Positions 1-6,535 of a DNA stretch of 13,003 nt are shown here, piece by piece. The notes under the pieces are model-generated. The model had not been told where the DNA came from. It was given only the letters and a program-made list of their open reading frames with translations, and did no database searches. The DNA comes from an uncultured Burkholderiaceae bacterium (GTDB lineage Bacteria > Pseudomonadota > Gammaproteobacteria > Burkholderiales > Burkholderiaceae_C). The position numbers and the translations under genes are program-made. The DNA lies in assembly GCA_938022295.1 (NCBI GenBank), contig CALIDR010000284.1, positions 1-13,003 on the forward strand. Reading direction: 5' to 3'. Every line of letters starts with the position of its first letter. Positions within the stretch are counted from its first letter, which is position 1.

Positions 1-308
1 ACATGCGCCTGCGTGTGTTCCGCGCGCTCGTCGGCGCCGGCCCGCAGGGCCTGACGCCAGGGACGCTGTCAGCGCTGCTCGGCGTGCCGGCGTCGACGCT
101 GTCGTTCCACCTCAAGGAACTGCTGCACGCCGGGCTCGCCACGCAGGAGCGCGACGGCCGGCACCTGATTTACCGGCCGGCGCTCGCGCAGATGAATGCG
201 CTGCTGGCGTATCTGACGGCCCACTGCTGCCAGGGTGCCGGCTGCGACGAGCCCGCCGCCTGCGCCGCGGCCTCCATCCCTTCCACCACGACCCCGAGAC
301 CCCGATGA
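1..308 (+). CDS. arsR: ArsR/SmtB-family arsenic-responsive repressor (5' end outside window)
   Basis: This is a winged-helix metalloid-responsive repressor that would be expected to turn down the ars genes behind it until As(III) binds. The visible 101 residues start inside the fold at MRLRVFRALV, a conserved stretch usually preceded by about 10-20 residues, so the true start lies upstream of the window. The helix-turn-helix covers about residues 17-45 (LSALLGVPASTLSFHLKEL) and the wing includes DGRHLIYRP. The classic ELCVCDL metal site in the recognition region is absent. Instead there is a cysteine group near the C-terminus (C75, C76, C81, with a further C87, window numbering). This resembles the C-terminal three-Cys As(III) site known from the Acidithiobacillus-type ArsR. 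The stop codon overlaps the start of the next gene (ATGA), which indicates translational coupling in an ars operon. Confidence 0.9.
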   Translation, partial: MRLRVFRALVGAGPQGLTPGTLSALLGVPASTLSFHLKELLHAGLATQERDGRHLIYRPALAQMNALLAYLTAHCCQGAGCDEPAACAAASIPSTTTPRPR

Positions 309-778
309 AGCGCTTCCACGTCCACCTGCACGTCGACGACCTCGCCCGCAGCATCGGCTTCTATTCGAAGCTGTTCGCCGCCGAGCCGGCGCGCGTCGAG
401 AGCGATTACGCCAAGTGGATGCTCGACGACCCGCCGGTCAACTTCGCGATCTCGACGCGCGGCGAGCGCGCCGGCATCGACCACCTCGGCATCCAGACCG
501 ACGATGGCGCCGAACTCGCCGCGATGAAGGCGCGCGCCGAAGCGGCCGACATGACGCTGCTCGACGAAGGCGAGACGACCTGCTGCTACGCGAGGAGCGA
601 GAAGCACTGGGTCACCGACCCGCAGGGCATCGCGTGGGAGCACTTCCACACGCTGGCCAACATCCCCGTGTTCAACGAGAAGCCGACGCAGGCGGCGCCC
701 GCGGCCGAAGGCGCGTGCTGCGCGCCGCGGGGCCGGCCGGTGGGCATCGCGGTGAAGTCCGCCGACTCGTGCTGCTGA
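305..778 (+). CDS. arsI: ArsI/CadI-family VOC-fold dioxygenase (probable organoarsenical C-As lyase)
   Basis: This 157-residue protein has the vicinal-oxygen-chelate (glyoxalase/dioxygenase) fold. ArsI enzymes use Fe(II) and O2 to cleave the C-As bond of trivalent methyl- or aryl-arsenicals in the cytosol, releasing As(III) for export. The N-terminal strand has FHVHLHVDDL (H5 a candidate iron ligand). DHLG places H60, and WEHFH places E112, with spacing like the known H/H/E triad. The vicinal cysteine pair C93-C94 in TTCCYARSEKHW matches the substrate As-binding pair of ArsI. The related CadI cadmium-induced proteins share this signature, so the exact substrate is inferred from position between arsR and arsC. 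An extra cysteine-rich tail (CC near residue 138 and a terminal CC) may bind metal. It overlaps arsR by 4 bases. Confidence 0.87.
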   Translation: MKRFHVHLHVDDLARSIGFYSKLFAAEPARVESDYAKWMLDDPPVNFAISTRGERAGIDHLGIQTDDGAELAAMKARAEAADMTLLDEGETTCCYARSEKHWVTDPQGIAWEHFHTLANIPVFNEKPTQAAPAAEGACCAPRGRPVGIAVKSADSCC

Positions 779-794
779 TGCCACGCGTGCCGCG

Positions 795-1301
795 ATGACG
801 ACGCACGTCCTGATCCTGTGCACGCACAACTCGGCACGCAGCGTGCTGGCCGAGGGCATGCTCAACCACTGGGCGCGCAAGCTCGGGCGCGACGTCGTCG
901 CGCACAGCGCGGGCAGCGCGCCGAGCGGGCGCATCAACCCGTTCGCGCTCGAGGCACTCGCGCGCGCCGGCGTCGACATCGCCGGCGTGCGCAGCAAGAG
1001 CTGGGACGAGTTCGCCGCCGCCGGTGCTCCACCGCTGTCGATCGTTATCACGGTGTGCGACAGCGCCGCCGCCGAGGTCTGCCCGGCATTCGTCGGCCGC
1101 GCCGGCGAGGCGCCCGTCAAGGTGCACTGGGGCTACCCCGACCCGTCGAACGCCGAAGGCGGCGACGACGGCAAGCGCCGCGCGTTCGAGCTGACGCGCC
1201 AGGCGATCGGCTACCGCATGCTGCAGCTGCTCGCGCTGCCGCTCGAGACGATGGAGCGCGCCGCGCTGCAACGCGCGCTCGAGCAGATCGCACTGACCTG
1301 A
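795..1301 (+). CDS. arsC: Arsenate reductase, low-molecular-weight phosphatase type
   Basis: This 168-residue cytosolic enzyme reduces As(V) to As(III), which the neighbouring ACR3 exports. The N-terminus carries the phosphatase-like P-loop CX5R as C9-THNSA-R15, directly after a hydrophobic first strand (HVLILC), as in the LMW-PTP/ArsC family. The later segment WGYPDPSN supplies the conserved general-acid Asp region. C73-range DSAAAEVCPAF supplies further cysteines of the type that relay the disulfide in thioredoxin- or glutaredoxin-linked members; which relay is used cannot be decided here. The length suits the longer proteobacterial form with a C-terminal helix (LETMERAALQRALEQI). The start is 16 bases after the arsI stop, and the stop is 9 bases before the ACR3 start, so it is one operon. 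Confidence 0.93.
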   Translation: MTTHVLILCTHNSARSVLAEGMLNHWARKLGRDVVAHSAGSAPSGRINPFALEALARAGVDIAGVRSKSWDEFAAAGAPPLSIVITVCDSAAAEVCPAFVGRAGEAPVKVHWGYPDPSNAEGGDDGKRRAFELTRQAIGYRMLQLLALPLETMERAALQRALEQIALT

Positions 1302-1310
1302 CTCTCCACG

Positions 1311-2387
1311 ATGACCGCCCAGACGCTGCCCAAGACCGCCGCCGCCCCGGCGCCGCTCACGTTCTTCGAGCGCTACCTCACGCTGTGGGTGTTCCTGTGC
1401 ATCGTGGCCGGCATCGTCGTCGGCCAGCTGTTTCCGGGTCCGATCCAGGCCATCGGCCGCATGGAGTATGCGCAGGTCAACCTCCCGGTGGGCCTGCTGA
1501 TCTGGGTGATGATCATCCCGATGCTGCTGAAGGTCGACTTCGGCGCGCTCGGCCAGGTGAAGGACCACTGGCGCGGCATCGGCGTGACGCTGTTCATCAA
1601 CTGGGCCGTCAAGCCGTTCTCGATGGCGCTGCTGGCATGGATCTTCATCCGCCACGTGTTCGCACCGTACCTGCCGGCCGACCAGCTCGACAGCTACGTC
1701 GCCGGGCTGATTTTGCTGGCCGCCGCGCCGTGCACGGCGATGGTGTTCGTCTGGAGCCGGCTGACCGGGGGCGATCCGATGTTCACGCTCGGCCAGGTTG
1801 CGCTCAACGACACGATCATGGTGTTCGCGTTCGCGCCGATCGTCGCGCTGCTGCTCGGGCTGTCGGCGATCACGGTGCCATGGGACACGCTGCTGACTTC
1901 GGTCCTGATGTACATCGTCATCCCGGTGATCCTCGCGCAGTGGTGGCGCCGGCGGCTGCTTGCGCGCGGCACCGCCGCGTTCGACGCCGCGCTCGCGCGG
2001 ATCGGGCCGTGGTCGGTCGCCGCGCTGCTGGCCACGCTCGTGCTGCTGTTCGGTTTCCAGGGCAAGGCGATCCTCGAGCAGCCGCTGGTGATCGCGATGC
2101 TCGCGGTGCCAATCCTGGTGCAGGTGTTCTTCAACTCGAGCCTCGCGTACTGGCTCAACCGGCGTGTCGGCGAGAAGCACAACGTCGCGTGCCCGTCGGC
2201 GCTGATCGGCGCCAGCAACTTCTTCGAGCTCGCGGTGGCCGCGGCGATCAGCCTGTTCGGCTTCGAGTCCGGCGCGGCGCTGGCCACCGTCGTCGGCGTG
2301 CTGATCGAGGTGCCGGTGATGCTGCTCGTCGTGCGCGTCGTCAACGCCAGCAAGACGTGGTACGAGCGTGGGGGTGCCGCGGCCTGA
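1311..2387 (+). CDS. acr3: ACR3-family arsenite efflux transporter
   Basis: This 358-residue inner-membrane protein has about ten hydrophobic helices and is the arsenite exporter of the operon (As(III) out, probably driven by the proton gradient). The order and motifs fit ACR3 (bile/arsenite/riboflavin transporter superfamily) and not ArsB: an N-terminal FFERYLTLWVFLCIVAG, then MIIPMLLKVDF, then LLAAAPCTAMVFVWS. C141 in that last segment matches the conserved essential Cys of helix 4. QVALNDTIM and the C-terminal GVLIEVPVM (E333, matching the conserved Glu of helix 9) are also typical. The length is normal for the family and no break is seen. It follows arsC by 9 bases. The 95 bases after it (2388-2482) show no clear terminator, so transcription may continue into the CDF gene. 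Confidence 0.95.
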   Translation: MTAQTLPKTAAAPAPLTFFERYLTLWVFLCIVAGIVVGQLFPGPIQAIGRMEYAQVNLPVGLLIWVMIIPMLLKVDFGALGQVKDHWRGIGVTLFINWAVKPFSMALLAWIFIRHVFAPYLPADQLDSYVAGLILLAAAPCTAMVFVWSRLTGGDPMFTLGQVALNDTIMVFAFAPIVALLLGLSAITVPWDTLLTSVLMYIVIPVILAQWWRRRLLARGTAAFDAALARIGPWSVAALLATLVLLFGFQGKAILEQPLVIAMLAVPILVQVFFNSSLAYWLNRRVGEKHNVACPSALIGASNFFELAVAAAISLFGFESGAALATVVGVLIEVPVMLLVVRVVNASKTWYERGGAAA

Positions 2388-2482
2388 CCCCTGCTCGTCA
2401 TGGGCGTCACCGCTGCCGTGGCGCGGCCTGATGCCGTAACGCTGCGTTGCATCGCCACGCGCCACCCCGAGGCCCCCCACCG

Positions 2483-3445
2483 ATGAACACCAGCGCCGAA
2501 CACGATCACGACCATGGGCAAGACCACGCGCACGCCGACACCGGCCGTCGCGGCGGCGGTCACGACCATGCCCACGCCCACGCGCCGCAGCGCTTCGACC
2601 GCGCGTTCGCGATCGGCATCGCGCTCAACGTCGGTTTCGTCGCCGTCGAGGCGTTCTAAGGCTGGAAGACCGGCTCGCTCGCGCTGCTGGCCGACGCCGG
2701 CCACAACCTGAGCGACGTCGCCGGGCTGGTGCTCGCCTGGAGCGGCGCGCTCGCCGGGCGGCTGCGGCCGGACCTGCGCCACACCTACGGCTGGAAGCGC
2801 GCCAGCATCCTCGCGGCGTTCGTCAATGCGTTGCTGCTGTTGGTGGCGATGGGCGCGCTGGCGTGGGAGGCGCTCGGGCGGCTGCAGCAGCCGGCGTCGG
2901 TCGAAGGCACGACAATCATCGCGGTGGCGGCCGTCGGCATCGTCGTCAACACCGCCACCGCACTGCTGTTCATGCGCGGGCGCGAGCGCGACCTCAACAT
3001 CCGCGGCGCGTTCCTGCACATGGCGGCCGATGCGCTCGTCTCGGCGGGCGTCGTCGTCGCCGGCCTGCTGGTGCTCTACCTGGGCTGGCACTGGATCGAC
3101 CCGGTGGCGAGCCTGCTGATCGCCGGCGTGATCGTCTGGGGCACGTGGAGCCTGTTCCGGCAATCGCTGCACCTGATGTTCGACGGCGTGCCCGAGCACG
3201 TCGACCTGCGCGAGGTGCGCGCGTTGCTCGAGTCGCTGCCCGGCGTGGCCGGCGTCCACGACCTGCACGTGTGGGCGATGGGGACGTCGGAGGTCGCGCT
3301 CACCGCGCACCTCGAAATGCCCGGCGGCCCTGGCGACGACGATTTCCTGCGCGACGCGACCGAGCGGCTGCACGAGCGTTTCGAGATCAGCCACGTGACG
3401 CTGCAGGTGGTGCGCGTGCCATTCTGCGTGCCGTGCGCGGCCTGA
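2483..3445 (+). pseudogene. CDF (cation diffusion facilitator) metal efflux protein interrupted by in-frame TAA
   Basis: Read through, this is a full-length CDF exporter of about 320 codons (Zn/Cd/Co out of the cytoplasm, proton antiport, inner membrane). The N-terminus is histidine-rich (HDHDHGQDHAHAD, HDHAHAHA), followed by the first membrane helix. At codon 59 (2657-2659) the frame hits TAA in the phrase VEAF-stop-GWKTGSLALLADAGHNLSD. CDF relatives usually have an aromatic residue (Tyr) here, so TAC/TAT to TAA is the simplest explanation. Everything after it stays in frame and conserved: HNLSD and HMAAD give the HxxxD pairs of the zinc site, and the C-terminal domain contains GVHDLHVWAMG. 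The ATG at 2483 is chosen because family-like sequence begins there. Re-initiation downstream (for example GTG 2729) would drop the first helices and part of the metal site. It is either a recent pseudogene or a base error in the sequence. Confidence 0.85.
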
Positions 3446-3473
3446 CACCGCCCGCGCCCAAGGGACTGACGCG

Positions 3474-4559
3474 ATGGCGCGTGATGTCGCGACGACCCTG
3501 AATCCACTGTCCCGCGCAGGCCACACGCCAACCGCGGCACCGGCCACCGAGGTGCAGGTGCTGGCGCGCATCGTGCAGCGCTGGCCCGGCTGGCTGATGC
3601 TGGTGGACGCCGACCATCGCGTGCTCGCGTGCTCCGCAGCGCTCGCTGCCGCCGTCGCGCCCGATCCCATTGGCGCGAAACCCAACGGTGACGCGCTGCG
3701 GTGCACGCGGTGGGTCCACAGTGGCGGCGCGCGCGGCTGCTGCCTCGACTACGGCCTGGCGCTTGCCGACCTGCAGAGTTCGGCGCTCGTGCAGCTGGAC
3801 CTGCCGCAAGGGCGTGCACAGGCGGCGAGCGCGCGCCTCGAGCCGATCGCACTCGCCGATGGCGCCACGGCATGGCTCGTGCACCTCGAGCCCTGCGGCG
3901 GGACGCAGCCCGAAGACGCGGCGTGGCACGACATGATCGCCGCGCGAGGCGCCACCGATCGGGATCGGGACGCCTGGCTCGCGCAGCTGAGCCAGCGCTG
4001 GGTACGACCCCTCGTGCGGCCGCGATGGGCGGGCTGGCTGCACGAGGCAGCTGGCGACGATCGGGCCTGGCACGCCGCCAGCGGTCGCCTGCCGCGGGGG
4101 CTGACACAACACGAACTGCGCGTGCGTGCCGCGACGGCGCGCGCCGGTGCCGACGCGACGCTGCCGGTGACGCTGGCCGTCGCCGGCGACTTGCTGCACC
4201 TCGTACCGTCGGGCGCCGCCCCGGCCTGGGTGCTGGCACTGCTCGGCGGCCACGTCGACGCGGCGCGGGCGACGATGCTGTGCGGCCTCGTGAAGGCGGT
4301 CGCGGCCGCGCACGACGTCTGCGGCAGCGCCGCCGTCGCCGACCCTCCCGCTGCGCCGCCGCCGACCGCGACACTGACCGTGCGCGAAGCGCAAATCGTG
4401 CACCTGGTGGCGCAGGGCCTGCCGGACAAGCGAATCGCGCAGCGGTTGGGGCTGAGCTTTCACACCGTGCGCAACCACCTGCGGCGCATCATGTTCAAGC
4501 TCGGCGTGCATACCCGGGCACAAATCGCTTTCGCCCTCGCCGCGCGCACCGAGCGCTGA
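3474..4559 (+). CDS. LuxR-family transcriptional regulator with degenerate sensor domain
   Basis: This 361-residue protein ends in a clear LuxR/NarL-type DNA-binding domain at about 301-361: LTVREAQIVHLVAQGL, then IAQRLGLSFHTVRNHLRRI and FKLGVHTRAQIA. There is no receiver domain with phospho-acceptor Asp and no obvious autoinducer-binding domain. Residues about 28-125 (VLARIVQRWPGWLMLVDADHRVLACS and onward) read like a weakly conserved PAS-type sensor. A cysteine group is present (C77, C89, C90), which could sense metal or redox state, but that is speculation. An AAGGGA stretch about 9 bases before the ATG serves as ribosome binding site. The gene begins 28 bases after the CDF gene and could be co-transcribed with it. 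Its targets are unknown; see the 16-base motif upstream of the small secreted protein and the peroxidase. Confidence 0.85.
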   Translation: MARDVATTLNPLSRAGHTPTAAPATEVQVLARIVQRWPGWLMLVDADHRVLACSAALAAAVAPDPIGAKPNGDALRCTRWVHSGGARGCCLDYGLALADLQSSALVQLDLPQGRAQAASARLEPIALADGATAWLVHLEPCGGTQPEDAAWHDMIAARGATDRDRDAWLAQLSQRWVRPLVRPRWAGWLHEAAGDDRAWHAASGRLPRGLTQHELRVRAATARAGADATLPVTLAVAGDLLHLVPSGAAPAWVLALLGGHVDAARATMLCGLVKAVAAAHDVCGSAAVADPPAAPPPTATLTVREAQIVHLVAQGLPDKRIAQRLGLSFHTVRNHLRRIMFKLGVHTRAQIAFALAARTER

Positions 4560-4650
4560 CGCCGAAGGGGAGACCGCACGCACGGTCGGCGGACCGCTGC
4601 CGCATGGGGCGCGTGGGCGAGGCCACCGGGGCGGGCAGCGCCGGGTGTCG
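4560..4650. other. Short convergent intergenic region
   Basis: The luxR-type gene and the small secreted protein gene end here facing each other. A small inverted repeat, GACCG at 4572-4576 and CGGTC at 4583-4587 with a six-base loop, could be part of a transcription stop. No T-run follows it on either strand, so it is not called as a terminator. Confidence 0.3.
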
Positions 4651-5031
4651 TCATTGGATCCACAGGGTGCCGACGACCTTGCCGCCGCTGACCAGCTCGG
4701 CCTTGGTGCCGCCGCGGCCGACCCAGAACGCGCCCACTTCGAGCGCGCCCAGGTCGGCGTCTTCCCACAGGTTGCCGACCACCAGCTTGTCCTTGTTGAC
4801 GAGCGGGATGTGATTGACACCGCTGGGGCTCTTCCACGCCTCGCCCTTGGTCACGCCGGCGAGCGCTTCCTTGGCTTTCTTCTCGACCGTGGCGCGGTCG
4901 ACCTGCTTGTCGGCGTAGTAGTAGCCCGGTGCCGCATGGCGCCATCCAAACGGCGCAGCCTGCACCGGCGCCGCGGTCAGCAGCCCCGCCGACAGCGAGA
5001 GGACAGCGAGGGACATCAGGGACTTCTTCAT
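4651..5031 (-). CDS. Small secreted (periplasmic) protein of unknown function
   Basis: I do not recognise this 126-residue protein. It has a clear Sec signal peptide: basic MKKS, a hydrophobic core (LAVLSLSAGLL) and a cleavage-type end APVQA-AP at about residue 26. There is no lipobox cysteine, and no cysteine at all. The mature part of about 100 residues is soluble-looking: GYYYADKQVD, a charged helix (RATVEKKAKEALAG), then a Gly/Val-rich probable beta domain ending VVGTLWIQ. The start at 5031 is chosen over an upstream ATG (5076) because the signal peptide begins there and GGAGATCG sits just before it. It lies downstream of merR on the same strand with a 149-base gap, and its upstream region contains a 16-base motif shared with the peroxidase gene. 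A role in stress or respiration is only an inference from that sharing. Confidence 0.8.
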   Translation of the reverse strand: MKKSLMSLAVLSLSAGLLTAAPVQAAPFGWRHAAPGYYYADKQVDRATVEKKAKEALAGVTKGEAWKSPSGVNHIPLVNKDKLVVGNLWEDADLGALEVGAFWVGRGGTKAELVSGGKVVGTLWIQ

Positions 5032-5103
5032 CGCGATCTCCTGGTTCCGGTTGCGAGGGACGACCCCTCGGCCCATTCAACGCGGCAGCACGCGACGCCG
5101 GCA

Positions 5104-5119
5104 TGGCGCAAATGAACCA
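5104..5119 (-). promoter_or_regulatory. Shared 16-base motif, copy 1 (upstream of small secreted protein)
   Basis: On the + strand the site reads TGGCGCAAATGAACCA. It matches the copy at 10200-10215 (TGACGCAAATGAACCA) in 15 of 16 positions. It lies 73 bases before the start of the small secreted protein gene and has the same orientation relative to that gene as copy 2 has to the peroxidase gene. It is AT-richer than its surroundings. The bound factor is unknown; the outer TGG...CCA gives weak dyad symmetry. Confidence 0.4.
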
Positions 5120-5180
5120 GGCAGGCCGGCGCGTCGTCGGCCCCCGCGCGCGGCCGCGGCTCGCATCGCCGGCCCCGAAC

Positions 5181-5594
5181 TCACCGGTCGCGCAGGGCGG
5201 CGATCAGCGGGCAGGACACGTGGCCGCGGGTGCCGCGGCAGCGCGTGACCAGGTCGTCGAGCGCGGCCCCGATGCGCTGCAGGTCGGCCAGCCGTGCGCG
5301 CACCTCGGCAAGCTTGCGCTCGGCCTGCGCGCGGGCGGCGGCGCACTGGCGGTCGTCCTCCAGCGCCAGCAATTCGGCCACCTCGTCGAGGCTGAAGCCC
5401 AGCCGCTGCGCCGCGCGCACGAAGCGCAGGCGGTCGAGCGCCGCGGCGCCATAGCGGCGGATCCCGCCGGCTGGCCGCGGCGGCTCGGCCAGCAGGCCGC
5501 GACGCTGGTAGTAACGGACCGTCTCGACCCCGACGCCGGCGCGCTGCGCGAGTTCGCCGATGGTCATGAAGGCGTCGCGTGGGGTCGTGGTCAT
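5181..5594 (-). CDS. merR: MerR, Hg(II)-responsive regulator of the mer genes
   Basis: This 137-residue MerR-family protein represses, and with Hg(II) activates, the divergent merT promoter by untwisting its long spacer. The N-terminal winged helix-turn-helix is at about 9-40 (MTIGELAQRAGVGVETVRYY), followed by GIRRYGAAALDRLRFV and the dimer helix. C84, C119 and C128 correspond to C82, C117 and C126 of the Tn501 protein with a constant offset of two, and the C-terminal VSCPLIAALRD is diagnostic of the mercury branch. The ATG at 5594 gives a normal family length (Tn501 MerR is 144 residues). The upstream open frame beyond it overlaps merT and is not real. The only ribosome-binding-like GGAG on this strand lies inside the mer operator half-site, 9 bases before the start. 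Confidence 0.95.
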   Translation of the reverse strand: MTTTPRDAFMTIGELAQRAGVGVETVRYYQRRGLLAEPPRPAGGIRRYGAAALDRLRFVRAAQRLGFSLDEVAELLALEDDRQCAAARAQAERKLAEVRARLADLQRIGAALDDLVTRCRGTRGHVSCPLIAALRDR

Positions 5595-5599
5595 GGCGC

Positions 5600-5637
5600 T
5601 TGACTCCGTACCGGGGTACGGAGCGAAGCTTACGGCC
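5600..5637 (+). promoter_or_regulatory. mer operator-promoter
   Basis: The dyad CTCCGTAC (5604-5611), spacer CGGG, GTACGGAG (5616-5623) is the classical MerR operator. It sits between a -35 element TTGACT (5600-5605) and a weak -10 GAAGCT (5625-5630) with the unusual 19-base spacing that MerR-type activation requires. The predicted start of transcription is about 5637, right at the merT ATG (5638). The whole merR-merT spacer is 43 bases. Confidence 0.92.
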
Positions 5638-6009
5638 ATGTCGACCCGACCGCCGTCACCTCCGCTCCGTCCGTCGCCCGCCGCCGCGCTGGCCGCGGGC
5701 GCGCTGGCTGCACTGGCCGCATCGGCCTGCTGCGTGGGGCCGCTGGTCCTGCTGCTGGTCGGCGCGTCGGGCGCATGGATCGCCCACCTGACGGCGCTCG
5801 AGGCTTGGCAGCCGCTGTTCGTCGCCATCGCGCTGGCTGCACTCGGGGTCGCCGGCTGGCGCCTGTGGCGGCCGGCCGGGGAATGCACCGCCGGGCAAGT
5901 GTGCGCCGCGCCCCGCTTCAGGCGCGCGTACCGGGCGCTGTTCGTCGCCGTCGTGCTGCTGCTCGCGCTGGTGCTTGGCTTGCCGTGGATCGCCCCCTGG
6001 TTCTATTGA
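5638..6009 (+). CDS. merT: MerT mercuric ion transport protein
   Basis: This 123-residue inner-membrane protein takes Hg(II) from MerP and passes it into the cytoplasm. Three hydrophobic helices are visible. The first contains the Hg-binding pair C31-C32 in ASACCVGPLVLLLVG, and the cytoplasmic loop has C83 and C89 (GECTAGQVC), six apart as in the Tn501 protein. The C-terminus LPWIAPWFY matches the family. The start at 5638 gives a normal length. No Shine-Dalgarno sequence lies at usable distance, and the predicted transcript begins almost at the ATG, so translation may be leaderless. It is followed after 14 bases by merP. Confidence 0.95.
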   Translation: MSTRPPSPPLRPSPAAALAAGALAALAASACCVGPLVLLLVGASGAWIAHLTALEAWQPLFVAIALAALGVAGWRLWRPAGECTAGQVCAAPRFRRAYRALFVAVVLLLALVLGLPWIAPWFY

Positions 6010-6023
6010 TCGAAAGGCCCGAC

Positions 6024-6317
6024 ATGACCTTCCTTGCCCGTGCCGCTGCCGTCGCCGCGCTCGCGGCCCTCGTCGACGCCGCCGCGGCCGCGCCGCGCAC
6101 CGTCACGCTGTCCGTCCCGGGGATGAACTGCGCCGCCTGCCCGATCACCGTCAAGCAGGCCCTGCTGCGCGTGCCCGGTGTCGAGCAGGCCACCGTCAGC
6201 CTGCCGCGGCGCGAGGCCGTGGTGCGCTTCGACGACGCGCGCACCGGCGTCCAGGCGCTGACCGAAGCGACGCGCAACGCCGGATACCCGTCGCAACCCG
6301 TCGCGGCGGCGCCATGA
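6024..6317 (+). CDS. merP: MerP periplasmic mercury-binding protein
   Basis: This 97-residue secreted heavy-metal-associated (HMA) domain protein scavenges Hg(II) in the periplasm and hands it to MerT. The signal peptide is residues 1 to about 23 (MTFLARAAAVAALAALVDAA). The mature ferredoxin-like domain opens with RTVTLSVPGMNCAACPITVK, giving the metal motif GMNCAAC with C36 and C39. PGVEQATVSLPRREAVVRFDD and NAGYPS complete the fold. The ATG at 6024 is preceded by a GAAAGG ribosome binding site at 6012-6017. Its last four bases overlap the next gene (ATGA), so the two are probably translationally coupled. Confidence 0.95.
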   Translation: MTFLARAAAVAALAALVDAAAAAPRTVTLSVPGMNCAACPITVKQALLRVPGVEQATVSLPRREAVVRFDDARTGVQALTEATRNAGYPSQPVAAAP

Positions 6318-6535
6318 GCGAGATCGTCACGGTGTCGGTCCTGACATGTCCGTCGTGCGGGCACGCGCAGCGCGAGATCATGCCCACCGACGCCTGCCAG
6401 TGGTTCCACGAGTGCCCCGCCTGCCACGCGCTGCTGCACCCGAAGCCGGGCGACTGCTGCGTGTTCTGCTCCTACGGCAGCGTGCTTTGCCCGCCGGTGC
6501 AGCGGGCGGGCGGCCGACGGTGCTGCGCGGGCTGA
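6314..6535 (+). CDS. Small GDCCVxC-domain protein of mer operons
   Basis: This 73-residue protein is extremely cysteine-rich (11 Cys). It carries CPSC (12-15), C28, CPAC (34-37), the signature GDCCVFC with C48, C49 and C52, then C59 and a terminal CC. It matches the small GDCCVxC family, often encoded next to merT/merP and known in some organisms as a selenoprotein. The function is not established; a cytosolic Hg(II)/thiol carrier or zinc-ribbon partner of MerT is a reasonable inference. There is no signal peptide or membrane helix. Both signature residues are TGC cysteine codons here, so this copy is not a selenoprotein. It overlaps merP by 4 bases and ends the mer transcript. Confidence 0.88.
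   Translation: MSEIVTVSVLTCPSCGHAQREIMPTDACQWFHECPACHALLHPKPGDCCVFCSYGSVLCPPVQRAGGRRCCAG

Noticed and set aside
672..2480. Long - strand open frame (602 codons) opposite arsC and acr3
   Set aside because: It is low-complexity Arg/His/Gln/Asp-rich and mirrors GC-rich codons of real genes; no family-like sequence.
1694..3706. Long - strand open frame (670 codons) opposite acr3 and the CDF gene
   Set aside because: Same shadow pattern, no ribosome binding site or recognisable domain, while the + strand has clear conserved genes.
3387..4820. - strand open frames opposite the LuxR-type gene
   Set aside because: The + strand frame ends in an unmistakable LuxR DNA-binding domain; the opposite frames look like random translations.
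6455..6472. Selenocysteine in the GDCCVxC protein
   Set aside because: Both signature positions are TGC Cys codons and no TGA interrupts the frame.
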